NCBI RefSeq assembly: GCF_009695635.1
Contig: NZ_VUNN01000003.1
Location: 62,001-126,000, forward strand
Length of the DNA: 64,000 nucleotides
Source: Bullifex porci
Lineage (GTDB): Bacteria; Spirochaetota; Spirochaetia; Sphaerochaetales; Sphaerochaetaceae
Reading direction: 5' to 3'
The notes under the pieces were generated by a model. It ran no database searches and was not told the DNA's origin. It saw only the letters and a list, made by a program, of their open reading frames with translations. A program made the translations under genes and the position numbers. The first letter of the stretch is position 1. Each line of letters opens with the position of its first letter. Positions 49,117 to 57,155 of this stretch are shown here, one piece after another.

Positions 49117-52076
49117 CTTTTCTTCTCCTTTGCAGCCTTAACAAAGCCAAACTTCTTAGGCTTTATATATCTGTCGATAGTTGGAGTTACGATATTCATC
49201 AAAATTATTGCAAGGGATGTACCCTCTGGGAGTGAGCCAAAATATCTAAATAGGAAGGTAAAGAAGCCACAGCCGATTGCAAATATTACTTGACCCAATG
49301 TAGTTGTTGGAGTTGTTACCCAGTCAGTAGCCATAAAGAAGGCACCAAGCATTAAGCCACCAGTAAAGATTGGAGTTAAGATCTCACCATGGAATAAGCC
49401 ATTACCAGCAGGAATACCACCAAAGATAAATGAGAGTATAGCAAAGGAGCCGATATAAACTACTGGGATATGCCATGTAATAACTCCAGCTGAAATTAAG
49501 AAGATACCACCAACAATGAGTAATAGTGCAGATACCTCACCAATACATCCACCCTGGTTACCAAGGAATGCATCGATTGTATATGGAGAAATTCCTGTCT
49601 TAGCGCTAAAGTCTGCTGCATATTGAGTAACTGGTACATTTACTGAAGAAAGTACACTTTCCATATTACCCTTTGCACCACCAACTAGAGCTGTCTTATT
49701 AGCTGAGAGCATTGTTGCACTAGAAACTGTATCAACACTTGAGTTCTCAACGATGAATGCTGAAATCTCGCTAGAAAGAACACTATTAATTAAATCATGG
49801 AGGTTATCATTAATCTTCTCAGGAAGCTCAAATTCATAGTAGGTTGCACCAGCAAAGTGCTTTGCACCACCTAAAATATCTGGGTATTTAGCAATAACAC
49901 TATCTGCCCAAGCAGCCATCTGATCTGTTGTGATAGAGCCTGTTGGGTAATCAACTGTGATGTACTTATTTGCAATAGAGGTTGCACCAGAGAAATCTCC
50001 AGCCTTGTATTCAACACCAGTAATCTTTGTAGCACTAGATACTGCATCAACTAATACAACCTCCTTCTTCATTAGGGAGCCAAGCTCACCCTGGAAGAAT
50101 GCTACAAAGCCATCATGATATGCATCATTAAGCTTAGCTGGGAATACAAATTCAATATTCTTTTCATTAAAGAAATATGTGACACCCTTAAATAGAGCTG
50201 GGTTATTATCAATAATATTATCTGCCCATGCGCTCATCTCAGATTGACTAATTTCAGAAGTGTTGTAGTCAACTGTAATATATTTATTTGCTATTGCAAT
50301 TGAACCACCATATCCACTAGAAGCGAAGGTTTGCTTTGTTGCACTAGATACTGCATCTACAGCATTCTTCTTAATTAGCTTAGAAAGCTCCTTCTCAATG
50401 ATGCTATTAACAATTTCATGGTAGTCATTACCAAGAGTATCATAAAGCTCAAGCTTAACATAATCATTTAATATGATAGAAGAAACACCCTCAAAGAAGA
50501 TTGGATAATCTTCCTCTAAGGTAGCAACAAATTCATTAATCATATCATTTGAAAGAATCTGAGTAGGATAAGTAATTGTTATGTACTTATCTGTAATTGA
50601 GGAAGTAGCCTCGTAGCCAGATTGCTCAAATGAAAGATCTGTTGTCTTTGTAGCACTACTTGTTGCATCAACGCTTCCATTAACAAAGCTATTAAGCTGC
50701 TGCTTAATAAAGCTTCTATAGGTATCGTGAAGGTTCTGAGGTAGAGCATCATAAAGCTCAATCTCATAGTAGCCTCTACCAGCAAAGTGTGTTGCACCCT
50801 CAAAGAGCTCTGGATAGGAATCAATAAGGTTAGCTGTGAATTCCTTAAGCTCACTCTCGCCCATTCCTTCAGGATAGTCGATAGTAATATATTGATTTGT
50901 GATAGAAATCTTACCACCAAAGCCATTATCACCCTCAGAAGAAATAGTTGCAGAGGAAACTGCATCAACCTCCTCTTCTGAGCCACCACCAATTAAATTA
51001 GTAAGCTCAGCTTTTAATACAGAGCTATACATCTCATGGAGGTTATCATTTAGCTTATTAGGAAGAGCAAATTCATATCCACCACCCTTAGCAGCAAAGT
51101 GAGTTGCACCCTCAAAGAGCTCAGGGTATTTAGCTATTACACTATCTGCCCAAGCAGCCATAGCCTCTTGGTCAAACTTATCAGGATAAGTTACAGTAAT
51201 GAAACGATTTGCAATAGTGATAGAACCATCAAAGCCATCAGCTCTGAACTTAGTTCCAGAAACCTTTGTAGCAGCTGATACACTATCAACAGCAATATTA
51301 TCGATGTAATTTGCAAGCTCTGTTCTGATAATAGAAATTAAACCAACATGATAAAGATCATTTATCTTACTTGGAGCTTCAAATTCAAGAATTCCATTAC
51401 TATTAAAGAAGTAGCTGTAACCATTAAAAATAGTAGGATATTTAGCAATAACTGCATCAGCCCAGGATGAGATATCACTCTGAGTAAAGCCCTCAGGGAA
51501 ATCAACCTGGATGAATTTATTAGCAATTATAACCATTCCACCCTTTCCATTGCTTTCTGCAGTTGTTAAGGTTGCGGCAGAAACAGAATCAGCTGGAGCC
51601 TCAATAGTAGCTACCTCACGTCCTGGAAGAACATAATTTGTCTCAAGTGCATGTGGGAGAGCAAATGTACTCATCAAGGTAGTAAAGCTAAAGAATACAA
51701 AGACACGACCAGCTAATGCAGGGTTCATCCAGTTACAGCCAAGACCACCAAAGGTCCACTTTACAACAGCAATAGCAAATACACTTGCAATTATAGGAAC
51801 ATAAAATGGAACAGTTGATGGCATGTTCATACCAATTAATAAGCCAGTTACTAAGGCTGAACCATCACTAATAGTTTTCTCTTTATTAATAAGGCCCAAT
51901 AAAAACTCTGTTAAAACACATGAGATAATTGAGACTAGTAATACGAGTAAGGCTCTAAGACCAAAGGAATATACACCCCAAGCAGCAGCTGGTAATAAAG
52001 CTGCACTTACAAGTAGCATACTCTTTTGAATAGAGTTATTTGTATGAATATGAGGACTTACGGAAACGGTTTTCAC
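49113..52076 (-). CDS. rnfD: Rnf complex subunit RnfD with six inserted flavinylation-motif modules
   Basis: A 987-residue RnfD; ordinary RnfD is about 310-350. It starts at GTG overlapping the rnfC stop (TAGTG). Residues 1-145 hold the first membrane helices (SDGSALVTGLLIGMNMPSTV, NWMNPALAGRVFVFF) and residues 845-975 the last ones (GEVSALLLIVGGIFLISAG, MLGAFFMATDWVT). Between them, residues 163-788 are six tandem modules of 99-107 residues, each with a GxGG-I-x-I-A-N-K-Y-I-T-V-D-Y core and an AWADSVIAKYPELFEGATHF-like helix. Seven D-x-[VT]-S-[SA]-A-T motifs bound them, with Thr at 169, 270, 377, 476, 580, 683 and 788. The last (DTVSSATML) is where canonical RnfD carries its FMN. Confidence 0.93.
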   Translation of the reverse strand: MKTVSVSPHIHTNNSIQKSMLLVSAALLPAAAWGVYSFGLRALLVLLVSIISCVLTEFLLGLINKEKTISDGSALVTGLLIGMNMPSTVPFYVPIIASVFAIAVVKWTFGGLGCNWMNPALAGRVFVFFSFTTLMSTFALPHALETNYVLPGREVATIEAPADSVSAATLTTAESNGKGGMVIIANKFIQVDFPEGFTQSDISSWADAVIAKYPTIFNGYSYFFNSNGILEFEAPSKINDLYHVGLISIIRTELANYIDNIAVDSVSAATKVSGTKFRADGFDGSITIANRFITVTYPDKFDQEAMAAWADSVIAKYPELFEGATHFAAKGGGYEFALPNKLNDNLHEMYSSVLKAELTNLIGGGSEEEVDAVSSATISSEGDNGFGGKISITNQYITIDYPEGMGESELKEFTANLIDSYPELFEGATHFAGRGYYEIELYDALPQNLHDTYRSFIKQQLNSFVNGSVDATSSATKTTDLSFEQSGYEATSSITDKYITITYPTQILSNDMINEFVATLEEDYPIFFEGVSSIILNDYVKLELYDTLGNDYHEIVNSIIEKELSKLIKKNAVDAVSSATKQTFASSGYGGSIAIANKYITVDYNTSEISQSEMSAWADNIIDNNPALFKGVTYFFNEKNIEFVFPAKLNDAYHDGFVAFFQGELGSLMKKEVVLVDAVSSATKITGVEYKAGDFSGATSIANKYITVDYPTGSITTDQMAAWADSVIAKYPDILGGAKHFAGATYYEFELPEKINDNLHDLINSVLSSEISAFIVENSSVDTVSSATMLSANKTALVGGAKGNMESVLSSVNVPVTQYAADFSAKTGISPYTIDAFLGNQGGCIGEVSALLLIVGGIFLISAGVITWHIPVVYIGSFAILSFIFGGIPAGNGLFHGEILTPIFTGGLMLGAFFMATDWVTTPTTTLGQVIFAIGCGFFTFLFRYFGSLPEGTSLAIILMNIVTPTIDRYIKPKKFGFVKAAKEKKR
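49710..51590 (-). repeat. Six tandem ~310-bp coding repeats inside rnfD
   Basis: The repeats run from Asp163 to Thr788 of RnfD; the distances between successive motif Asp residues are 101, 107, 99, 104, 103 and 105 codons. Modules 2 and 6 are especially alike (AAWADSVIAKYP in both). The insertion lies in the extracytoplasmic loop preceding the second half of the membrane domain, and the reading frame is intact throughout. Confidence 0.9.
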
Positions 52077-53383
52077 TATTTTTTTCTCCCAAGCTTCTTA
52101 CCAAGCTTAAAGCCCTGTACTAATGGTAGATGTGCTGGACAGATATATGCACAGCAGCCACACTCCTTACAGTCCATAAGACCTAAGTCCATAGCTACCT
52201 GGTAATTCTTGAACTTGATATTTCTAAACATTTTATTTGGCATTAATCCCATTGGACAGTGCTGTACACATTTTCCACAGGAAACACAAACACCTGTATC
52301 TAGCTTAACAGGTAATAAAGCTAATAATCCGGAGGAGCCCTTAATCATAGGAGTATCCTCATCAGAGAAGGCAAAGCCCATCATAGGACCACCACTAACT
52401 AGTTCACCAATCTCTTGAGTGTTATAGCCACCACAGTAGGAAATTAAATCAGAGGCCTTAGTACCTATTGGAGCAAGAATGTTCTTTGGTGTAGTAATAG
52501 CTTCACCACTTACAGTGATAACACGCTCAATTAATGGCTTATGGAATACAGCTGCTTCATAGATTGCATATGCAGTACCTAGGTTACAAACTACAGCACC
52601 AATATCGATAGGAAGCTTTCCGGAAGGAACCTCTCTATTTATTGTTGCCTTTAAGAGCTGCTTTTCATCACCCTGAGGATATTTCATCTTTAATGGCATA
52701 ACATTAATATTATAGTTTTTGCTCTTAATTAAATCCTCAAGATGTTTTACTGCATCCATCTTATTACTTTCAATACCGATGATAATCTTCTTAGGACTTA
52801 GGATTTTATTTAAAACCATTATTCCTTCAAGGACACCTTCGGCTCTTTCCATCATTACTCTATAATCGGCAGTAAGGTATGGTTCACACTCAACGCCATT
52901 AATGACAAGAGCATCAACACTCTTACCTGTAGGGATATTAAGCTTTACATTAGTAGGGAATGTAGCACCACCCATACCAACAATACCCATAGCCTTTACT
53001 AAAGAGAGTAATTCATCCTTTTCCTGCTCCATCCAATTATACTTTTGCTGGAACATCTCTGGCTGAATCTCATTAGGCTTGATTACAACAGCATCAGCAA
53101 CAGCACCACTCGCAAGACGTACTTTTCTTACTTCTGATACAACTCCTGACACAGGAGAATGAACATCTGCAGAGATAAAAGAAGAAGCTTCACCTATCTT
53201 TTCACCCTTTTCAACTGTATCGCCTTTCTTTTTTAAACACTGTGCAGGAGCACCAAGGTGTTGAGACATCGAAACAATTAACTCAGAAGGGAGAGGAAGA
53301 ACCTCAATAGCTGAATTTTTTGCTAGTTCTTTTTTATCAGCAGGATGAACACCACCTTTTTTAAACGTGGAATAACGACCCAT
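52076..53383 (-). CDS. rnfC: Rnf complex subunit RnfC
   Basis: A 435-residue peripheral subunit with an N-terminal barrel-sandwich (GGVHPADKKELAKNSAIEVL), an NADH/FMN-binding Rossmann region (MGIVGMGGATFPTNVKL) and two 4Fe-4S motifs at the end (CVSCGKCVQHCP and CKECGCCAYICP). It passes electrons to NAD+ or takes them from NADH. It is the first gene of the rnfCDGEAB order, with AAGGAG upstream. Confidence 0.95.
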   Translation of the reverse strand: MGRYSTFKKGGVHPADKKELAKNSAIEVLPLPSELIVSMSQHLGAPAQCLKKKGDTVEKGEKIGEASSFISADVHSPVSGVVSEVRKVRLASGAVADAVVIKPNEIQPEMFQQKYNWMEQEKDELLSLVKAMGIVGMGGATFPTNVKLNIPTGKSVDALVINGVECEPYLTADYRVMMERAEGVLEGIMVLNKILSPKKIIIGIESNKMDAVKHLEDLIKSKNYNINVMPLKMKYPQGDEKQLLKATINREVPSGKLPIDIGAVVCNLGTAYAIYEAAVFHKPLIERVITVSGEAITTPKNILAPIGTKASDLISYCGGYNTQEIGELVSGGPMMGFAFSDEDTPMIKGSSGLLALLPVKLDTGVCVSCGKCVQHCPMGLMPNKMFRNIKFKNYQVAMDLGLMDCKECGCCAYICPAHLPLVQGFKLGKKLGRKK

Positions 53384-53419
53384 GCTTTATACTCCTTATT
53401 TATTATTTTCCAAAATCGT

Positions 53420-53428
53420 ATTCTAGCA
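53420..53428 (-). promoter_or_regulatory. Putative rnf operon promoter (extended -10)
   Basis: Minus strand TGC-TAGAAT (53428-53420) forms an extended -10 about 38 bases upstream of rnfC; the -35 region is weak. The divergent gene at 53560 has its own promoter in the same 176-bp gap. Confidence 0.45.
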
Positions 53429-53523
53429 TTAAATTTTAAATGCGTACACATGAATTAATTAAACAAATCGTCTCTTTTACAAACAAAATAAATCGCTGAA
53501 AGCTAATTAAAAATTATATTTAT

Positions 53524-53552
53524 TTGACTAACGGATAATTGGTTTTTATAAT
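53524..53552 (+). promoter_or_regulatory. Leaderless promoter of the P-loop/Asp23-like gene
   Basis: TTGACT (53524-53529), 17-bp spacer, TATAAT (53547-53552), then seven bases to the ATG at 53560. This is the clearest leaderless promoter in the window. Confidence 0.75.
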
Positions 53553-53559
53553 TTTCCAC

Positions 53560-54417
53560 ATGAATAGAGTCTTTAAGTTTGCATTCTCACATTTAAATGG
53601 AATAAAGGTCTTTGCCTTAGTTGGTCGTTCAGGAACAGGCAAAAGCCACCATAGCAAGCTTTTAGCTCAAAAATACCATATAGATTTAATTATTGATGAT
53701 GGCTTATTAATTAGAGGAGATAAAATCCTCGCTGGAAGATCTGCAAAAAGAGACCCTAATTTCATCACAGCAGTAAGAACAGCTGTATTTGATGAGGAGC
53801 AGCATAGAGAAGAGGTTCAAGCTGCACTACTCAAGGAAAAATATAAAAAAATATTAATAATCGGTACTAGCGAAAAGATGATTAATAAAATTATTAATCG
53901 TTTAGAGCTTCCTCCTGTTACTAGAGTATTTCATATAGAGGAAATAGCAACTCAGGAAGAGATCGAAACTGCAATGAGGATAAGATTTACAGAGGGTAAG
54001 CATGTAATTCCTGTGCCATCAATTGAGATAACAAGATCATATCCTCAAATAGTGTACGATAGTATCAAGGTATTTTTTGGTAAAAAGGTTCCTTTTAAAA
54101 AGGAAAAGGGATTTGAAAAAACAATTGTAAGGCCAGAATTTTCTCGTCCAGATAAGGATTCTTTAAATGAAGTTACCTTAAACCAAATGGTAAAGCACTG
54201 TATCGATGAATATGATAAGGTTATTAAGGTTAAAAAGGTAAGATTAAATCAAAATAAAAATATGAGCTACAACCTTAATATTACACTCCAGGTGCCACTA
54301 AGACACTATATCGGACAATCGATGAGTGAATTGCAATCCTACATTGCAGATTGTATAGAAAAATATGGTGGTATTAGAATTGAAGGTGTTTCAATAGAAA
54401 TTGAAGAATGGGGTTAA
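53560..54417 (+). CDS. P-loop protein with C-terminal Asp23-like domain
   Basis: A 285-residue protein. Residues 15-35 hold a Walker A (ALVGRSGTGKSHHS) and the next region resembles a small kinase or nucleotide-binding domain (DLIIDDGLLIRGDKILAGRS). The C-terminal 60 residues (LNITLQVPLRHYIGQSMSEL and GVSIEIEEWG) look like the Asp23/Gls24 fold. The combination is unfamiliar outside spirochaetes to my knowledge, and I cannot assign a function. The start is at MNRVFKF, set by the promoter seven bases upstream; no ribosome-binding site exists. Confidence 0.65.
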   Translation: MNRVFKFAFSHLNGIKVFALVGRSGTGKSHHSKLLAQKYHIDLIIDDGLLIRGDKILAGRSAKRDPNFITAVRTAVFDEEQHREEVQAALLKEKYKKILIIGTSEKMINKIINRLELPPVTRVFHIEEIATQEEIETAMRIRFTEGKHVIPVPSIEITRSYPQIVYDSIKVFFGKKVPFKKEKGFEKTIVRPEFSRPDKDSLNEVTLNQMVKHCIDEYDKVIKVKKVRLNQNKNMSYNLNITLQVPLRHYIGQSMSELQSYIADCIEKYGGIRIEGVSIEIEEWG

Positions 54418-54432
54418 AAACCACATTCTTCA
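54406..54432. terminator. Possible hairpin between converging genes
   Basis: A 10-bp stem with one mismatch (54406-54415 with 54419-54428, loop AAA) overlapping the end of the P-loop gene. There is no long T-run, so its strength is doubtful. Confidence 0.4.
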
Positions 54433-55611
54433 CATATCATGTGCTTCAGCAGCACTATTTGCAGCAACCTCTTGCGTCTTAGCTTGAGGTGTTACCTTTT
54501 TCTTTGGTTTCTTTGTCTGAGTTCGATTATTTTTAAGGTTCTTCTTTCTTTGAGCTGACTTCTTTCTATTCTTATGACCCAAGAACTCTAAAATTAGCTC
54601 AGCAGCCCTTTCTATCTCATAGTTTGGAGGAGTAAGAGGTGCTAACAAAACCTTTATCTGTCTAAAAACCTCTCTTCTTAGCTCATCATATGAATGATGT
54701 ACCTCTGGGAGCACTATAACAGAGCGAGATAAATAGCTAATCATCTCAGAGACTTGAATATCCTTTAAGCCAGCGTGTCTCGCCTCCTTTATTCTTTGAT
54801 CTAATTCCTTTAGGTCATTAATAAAGCTATAATACTTAATGTAAAGAGACATACAAGGAGCTATTAATGGTAATAGTTTATATTTTGCTAGCTCCAATAC
54901 TATAGAAGCAGAGTATCCAGATGATAGTATCTTCATAAACTCATCTGTTAATCTAGAGGTAGATACACCACTAATAGCACTATGGAATCTAAAGATTGCT
55001 AGCTTAACACCTAAGCTTAAGGAAAAGCCTGTAGTACACTCATACTTTATTGCTCTTACCATCCTTACAGGATCCTCCTTAAAGGAGTAGGAAAGAGGAA
55101 TAAGAGAACGAATTCTTTTTTTCTTAAAGTCCTCTAAGGAATTATTAAAATCAATTAGGTGTCCATCTTGAGGATTATAATATAAGCTATTTATAGAGTA
55201 GTCTCTTCTATGAGAATCCTGCTCCATAGTACCAAATATATTATTATTACCCTCTTCAAAGTTCTCTTCATCACTTCTAAATGTGGTAACCTCAATAATT
55301 TTATTATTAAAGAAGATGTGCACAATTTTAAAGCGTCTACCTATAATTCTAGAGTTCCAAAATAATCTTTGAATCTGCTTTGGAGAAGCACTTGTAGCAA
55401 TATCGAAATCCTTTGGAGCTTTTCCTAGCATTAAATCTCTAATAGCACCACCTACAATATATGCTTTTTCTCCATTTGCCTGGATACGTCTAATTACCCA
55501 AAGAGCATCCTTATCTATTTGGGAGTTACAAATTGGGTGTTCATTTTGTGTATATACTTTAGCTACAGGGATATTTCTTCCCTTACTATCTGTCTTATAA
55601 CGAGTAAACAT
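54430..55611 (-). CDS. pcnB: Poly(A) polymerase I / tRNA nucleotidyltransferase family protein
   Basis: A 393-residue class II nucleotidyltransferase: GGAIRDLMLGKAPKDFDIAT holds the metal-binding aspartates, and RRDYSINSLYY is the RRDxxxN motif. IIGRRFKIVHIFF matches the segment that distinguishes PcnB poly(A) polymerases from CCA-adding enzymes. The C-terminal 60 residues are strongly basic, suited to RNA binding. No encoded CCA is present on the tRNAs here, so a CCA-adding enzyme must exist; this one could be it but the motif favours polyadenylation. The start is at MFTRYKTD seven bases after a -10 box. Confidence 0.85.
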   Translation of the reverse strand: MFTRYKTDSKGRNIPVAKVYTQNEHPICNSQIDKDALWVIRRIQANGEKAYIVGGAIRDLMLGKAPKDFDIATSASPKQIQRLFWNSRIIGRRFKIVHIFFNNKIIEVTTFRSDEENFEEGNNNIFGTMEQDSHRRDYSINSLYYNPQDGHLIDFNNSLEDFKKKRIRSLIPLSYSFKEDPVRMVRAIKYECTTGFSLSLGVKLAIFRFHSAISGVSTSRLTDEFMKILSSGYSASIVLELAKYKLLPLIAPCMSLYIKYYSFINDLKELDQRIKEARHAGLKDIQVSEMISYLSRSVIVLPEVHHSYDELRREVFRQIKVLLAPLTPPNYEIERAAELILEFLGHKNRKKSAQRKKNLKNNRTQTKKPKKKVTPQAKTQEVAANSAAEAHDM

Positions 55612-55618
55612 CACGCGT

Positions 55619-55647
55619 ATTCTACAATCAGTGTAAAAAAATGACAA
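55619..55647 (-). promoter_or_regulatory. Leaderless promoter of pcnB
   Basis: Minus strand: TTGTCA (55647-55642), 17-bp spacer, TAGAAT (55624-55619), seven bases, then ATG at 55611. No Shine-Dalgarno sequence. Confidence 0.7.
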
Positions 55648-55651
55648 GAAT

Positions 55652-55677
55652 AAAAAAAGGGACCATTGATAGGTCCC
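55652..55677 (-). terminator. Intrinsic terminator of tRNA-Cys
   Basis: GGGACC/GGTCCC stem (55659-55664 with 55672-55677) followed on the minus strand by seven T residues. Confidence 0.85.
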
Positions 55678-55681
55678 GAGG

Positions 55682-55755
55682 AGGTGTCGATCGGATTCGA
55701 ACCGATGAAAGACGGTTTTGCAGACCGTTCCCTTAGGCCACTTGGGTACAACACC
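55682..55755 (-). tRNA. tRNA-Cys (anticodon GCA)
   Basis: Acceptor GGTGTTG/CGACACC pairs over seven bases, the anticodon stem ACGGT/ACCGT encloses CTGCAAA (anticodon GCA), the T arm is ATCGG-TTCGAAT-CCGAT, and the discriminator is T as expected for cysteine. CCA is not encoded. Confidence 0.95.
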
Positions 55756-55863
55756 TAACTTATGACACTACTCTACCAAAAAATTAATTTCTGTTCAAGT
55801 AGCATTTCATGCCCTTTGACATTACATACTCATTTAATTCAAAATAAAGCTGAGGGGCGGAAA

Positions 55864-56466
55864 ATGAAAAGACTTATTTTGTTAGCTTTTATCACTATCA
55901 TCACATTATTACCAATTGTAGCAGACGATAGCTTAGATAATAGAACCTATTCATATTCTAATATCACATCAGGCTATGGTGCTTTTATTACAAAGGATGG
56001 AGTCATTAATAGTATTGATTTAGGCTTTTCCTTTAATTTTGCAACTATGGATGATTCAAACAAGCTAGGTATTGGTCTTGGTACACGCTGTGATGTGCTA
56101 TTTGGTGTTGGAAATAAAAATAAATCTTATATAGGCTCAAATGTTTTATTTGGACCATTTTTTCACTACAATCTCGATAGCAATATTTCATTAAATCTTA
56201 CTGTAGGACCAATATTCAATTTCTATTTCTTAGAGGATTTAAAGAATGAGCAAATTACTATCGGCCCAGCTATAGATTGCTTTGCAACCTTTACACCATC
56301 CTCTTTTCAAAATATTTCATTTAGTGTAGGAGCTCTTGCTGCTGCAAACTTTAGCTTACAAAACCAGGCTACAGCATTTTCTATAATTCCATATGTATCA
56401 ATTAATATGAATTTTCTAAAAAGCAATTTCATGCCATACCCATATGAAATATTAGTAATTTTCTAA
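55864..56466 (+). CDS. Outer-membrane barrel-like protein (tandem pair, first)
   Basis: A 200-residue exported protein: signal peptide MKRLILLAFITIITLLPIVA, then regular amphipathic beta strands (SIDLGFSFNFATM, GIGLGTRCDVLFGVG, LNLTVGPIFNFYF) ending in an aromatic residue (VIF), as in small OmpA/OmpW-size barrels. GAGGGGCGG precedes the ATG. The next gene is a close paralogue. Function unknown; a small porin or surface protein is likely. Confidence 0.7.
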   Translation: MKRLILLAFITIITLLPIVADDSLDNRTYSYSNITSGYGAFITKDGVINSIDLGFSFNFATMDDSNKLGIGLGTRCDVLFGVGNKNKSYIGSNVLFGPFFHYNLDSNISLNLTVGPIFNFYFLEDLKNEQITIGPAIDCFATFTPSSFQNISFSVGALAAANFSLQNQATAFSIIPYVSINMNFLKSNFMPYPYEILVIF

Positions 56467-56511
56467 AAATATAGATATATTATTAAATACCTATATATTT
56501 TAGGAGGAAAA

Positions 56512-57114
56512 ATGAAAAAGATTTTAATTATTCTAATTATTTCATTAGTATTTGTACTACCTGTAATGGCAGATGATTTTGATGATGATTTTGACTTCTA
56601 CTCTTATTCAAGTGTTAATACAGGCTATGGAGCTATTATTCAAGATGGAAAACTAATTAACACTATTGATGTAGGCTTTTCATACAACTTTGCAAGTATG
56701 AATGACTTTAGGACATTAGGTATTGGCCTGGGCTCACGCTTTGACGCACTATTTGGAGTTGGAAATAAAACACCAAAGAACTATATTAATTGTAGCTTCT
56801 TGTTGGGTCCATTCTTCCATATCGTTATAAATAGAGCTATAGCATTAAATTTAACAGCTGGTCCTTTATTTGGTTTTTATAAGGATGGAAATACTAGAGA
56901 TGATGAGCACTTTACTATTGGACCTGCTATCGATGCTTCAATAACATTAACACCACAATCATTTAATAGTATCTCATTTAGCTTCGGTACTCTTGCAGCA
57001 GTAAACTTTGGTTTTGCTTCAGAACCTGTAATGTATTCTGTTGTCCCATATGTCTCATTTAATATGGTTTTCTCAAATTCATATATACCATATAACTCTT
57101 TGATAATTTATTAA
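56512..57114 (+). CDS. Outer-membrane barrel-like protein (tandem pair, second)
   Basis: A 200-residue paralogue of the preceding gene, equal in length and alignable throughout (SVNTGYGAIIQDGKLINTID against the first gene's TSGYGAFITKDGVINSID). It has signal peptide MKKILIILIISLVFVLPVMA, an acidic stretch DDFDDDFDF, then strands ending in IIY. AGGAGG is five bases upstream of the ATG. The 45-bp gap between the pair has no terminator, so they are probably co-transcribed. Confidence 0.7.
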   Translation: MKKILIILIISLVFVLPVMADDFDDDFDFYSYSSVNTGYGAIIQDGKLINTIDVGFSYNFASMNDFRTLGIGLGSRFDALFGVGNKTPKNYINCSFLLGPFFHIVINRAIALNLTAGPLFGFYKDGNTRDDEHFTIGPAIDASITLTPQSFNSISFSFGTLAAVNFGFASEPVMYSVVPYVSFNMVFSNSYIPYNSLIIY

Positions 57115-57122
57115 TTTACTAG

Positions 57123-57155
57123 AGAGGGTGCTTTAAAAGGCACCCTCTACTTTTA
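57123..57155. terminator. Intrinsic terminator
   Basis: AGAGGGTGC (57123-57131) pairs with GCACCCTCT (57140-57148), followed by a T-rich tract; lies between converging genes. Confidence 0.85.

Noticed and set aside
49710-51590. CRISPR-like or non-coding tandem repeat array
   Set aside because: The roughly 310-bp periodicity is coding: the frame is open throughout and the repeats are protein modules in RnfD.
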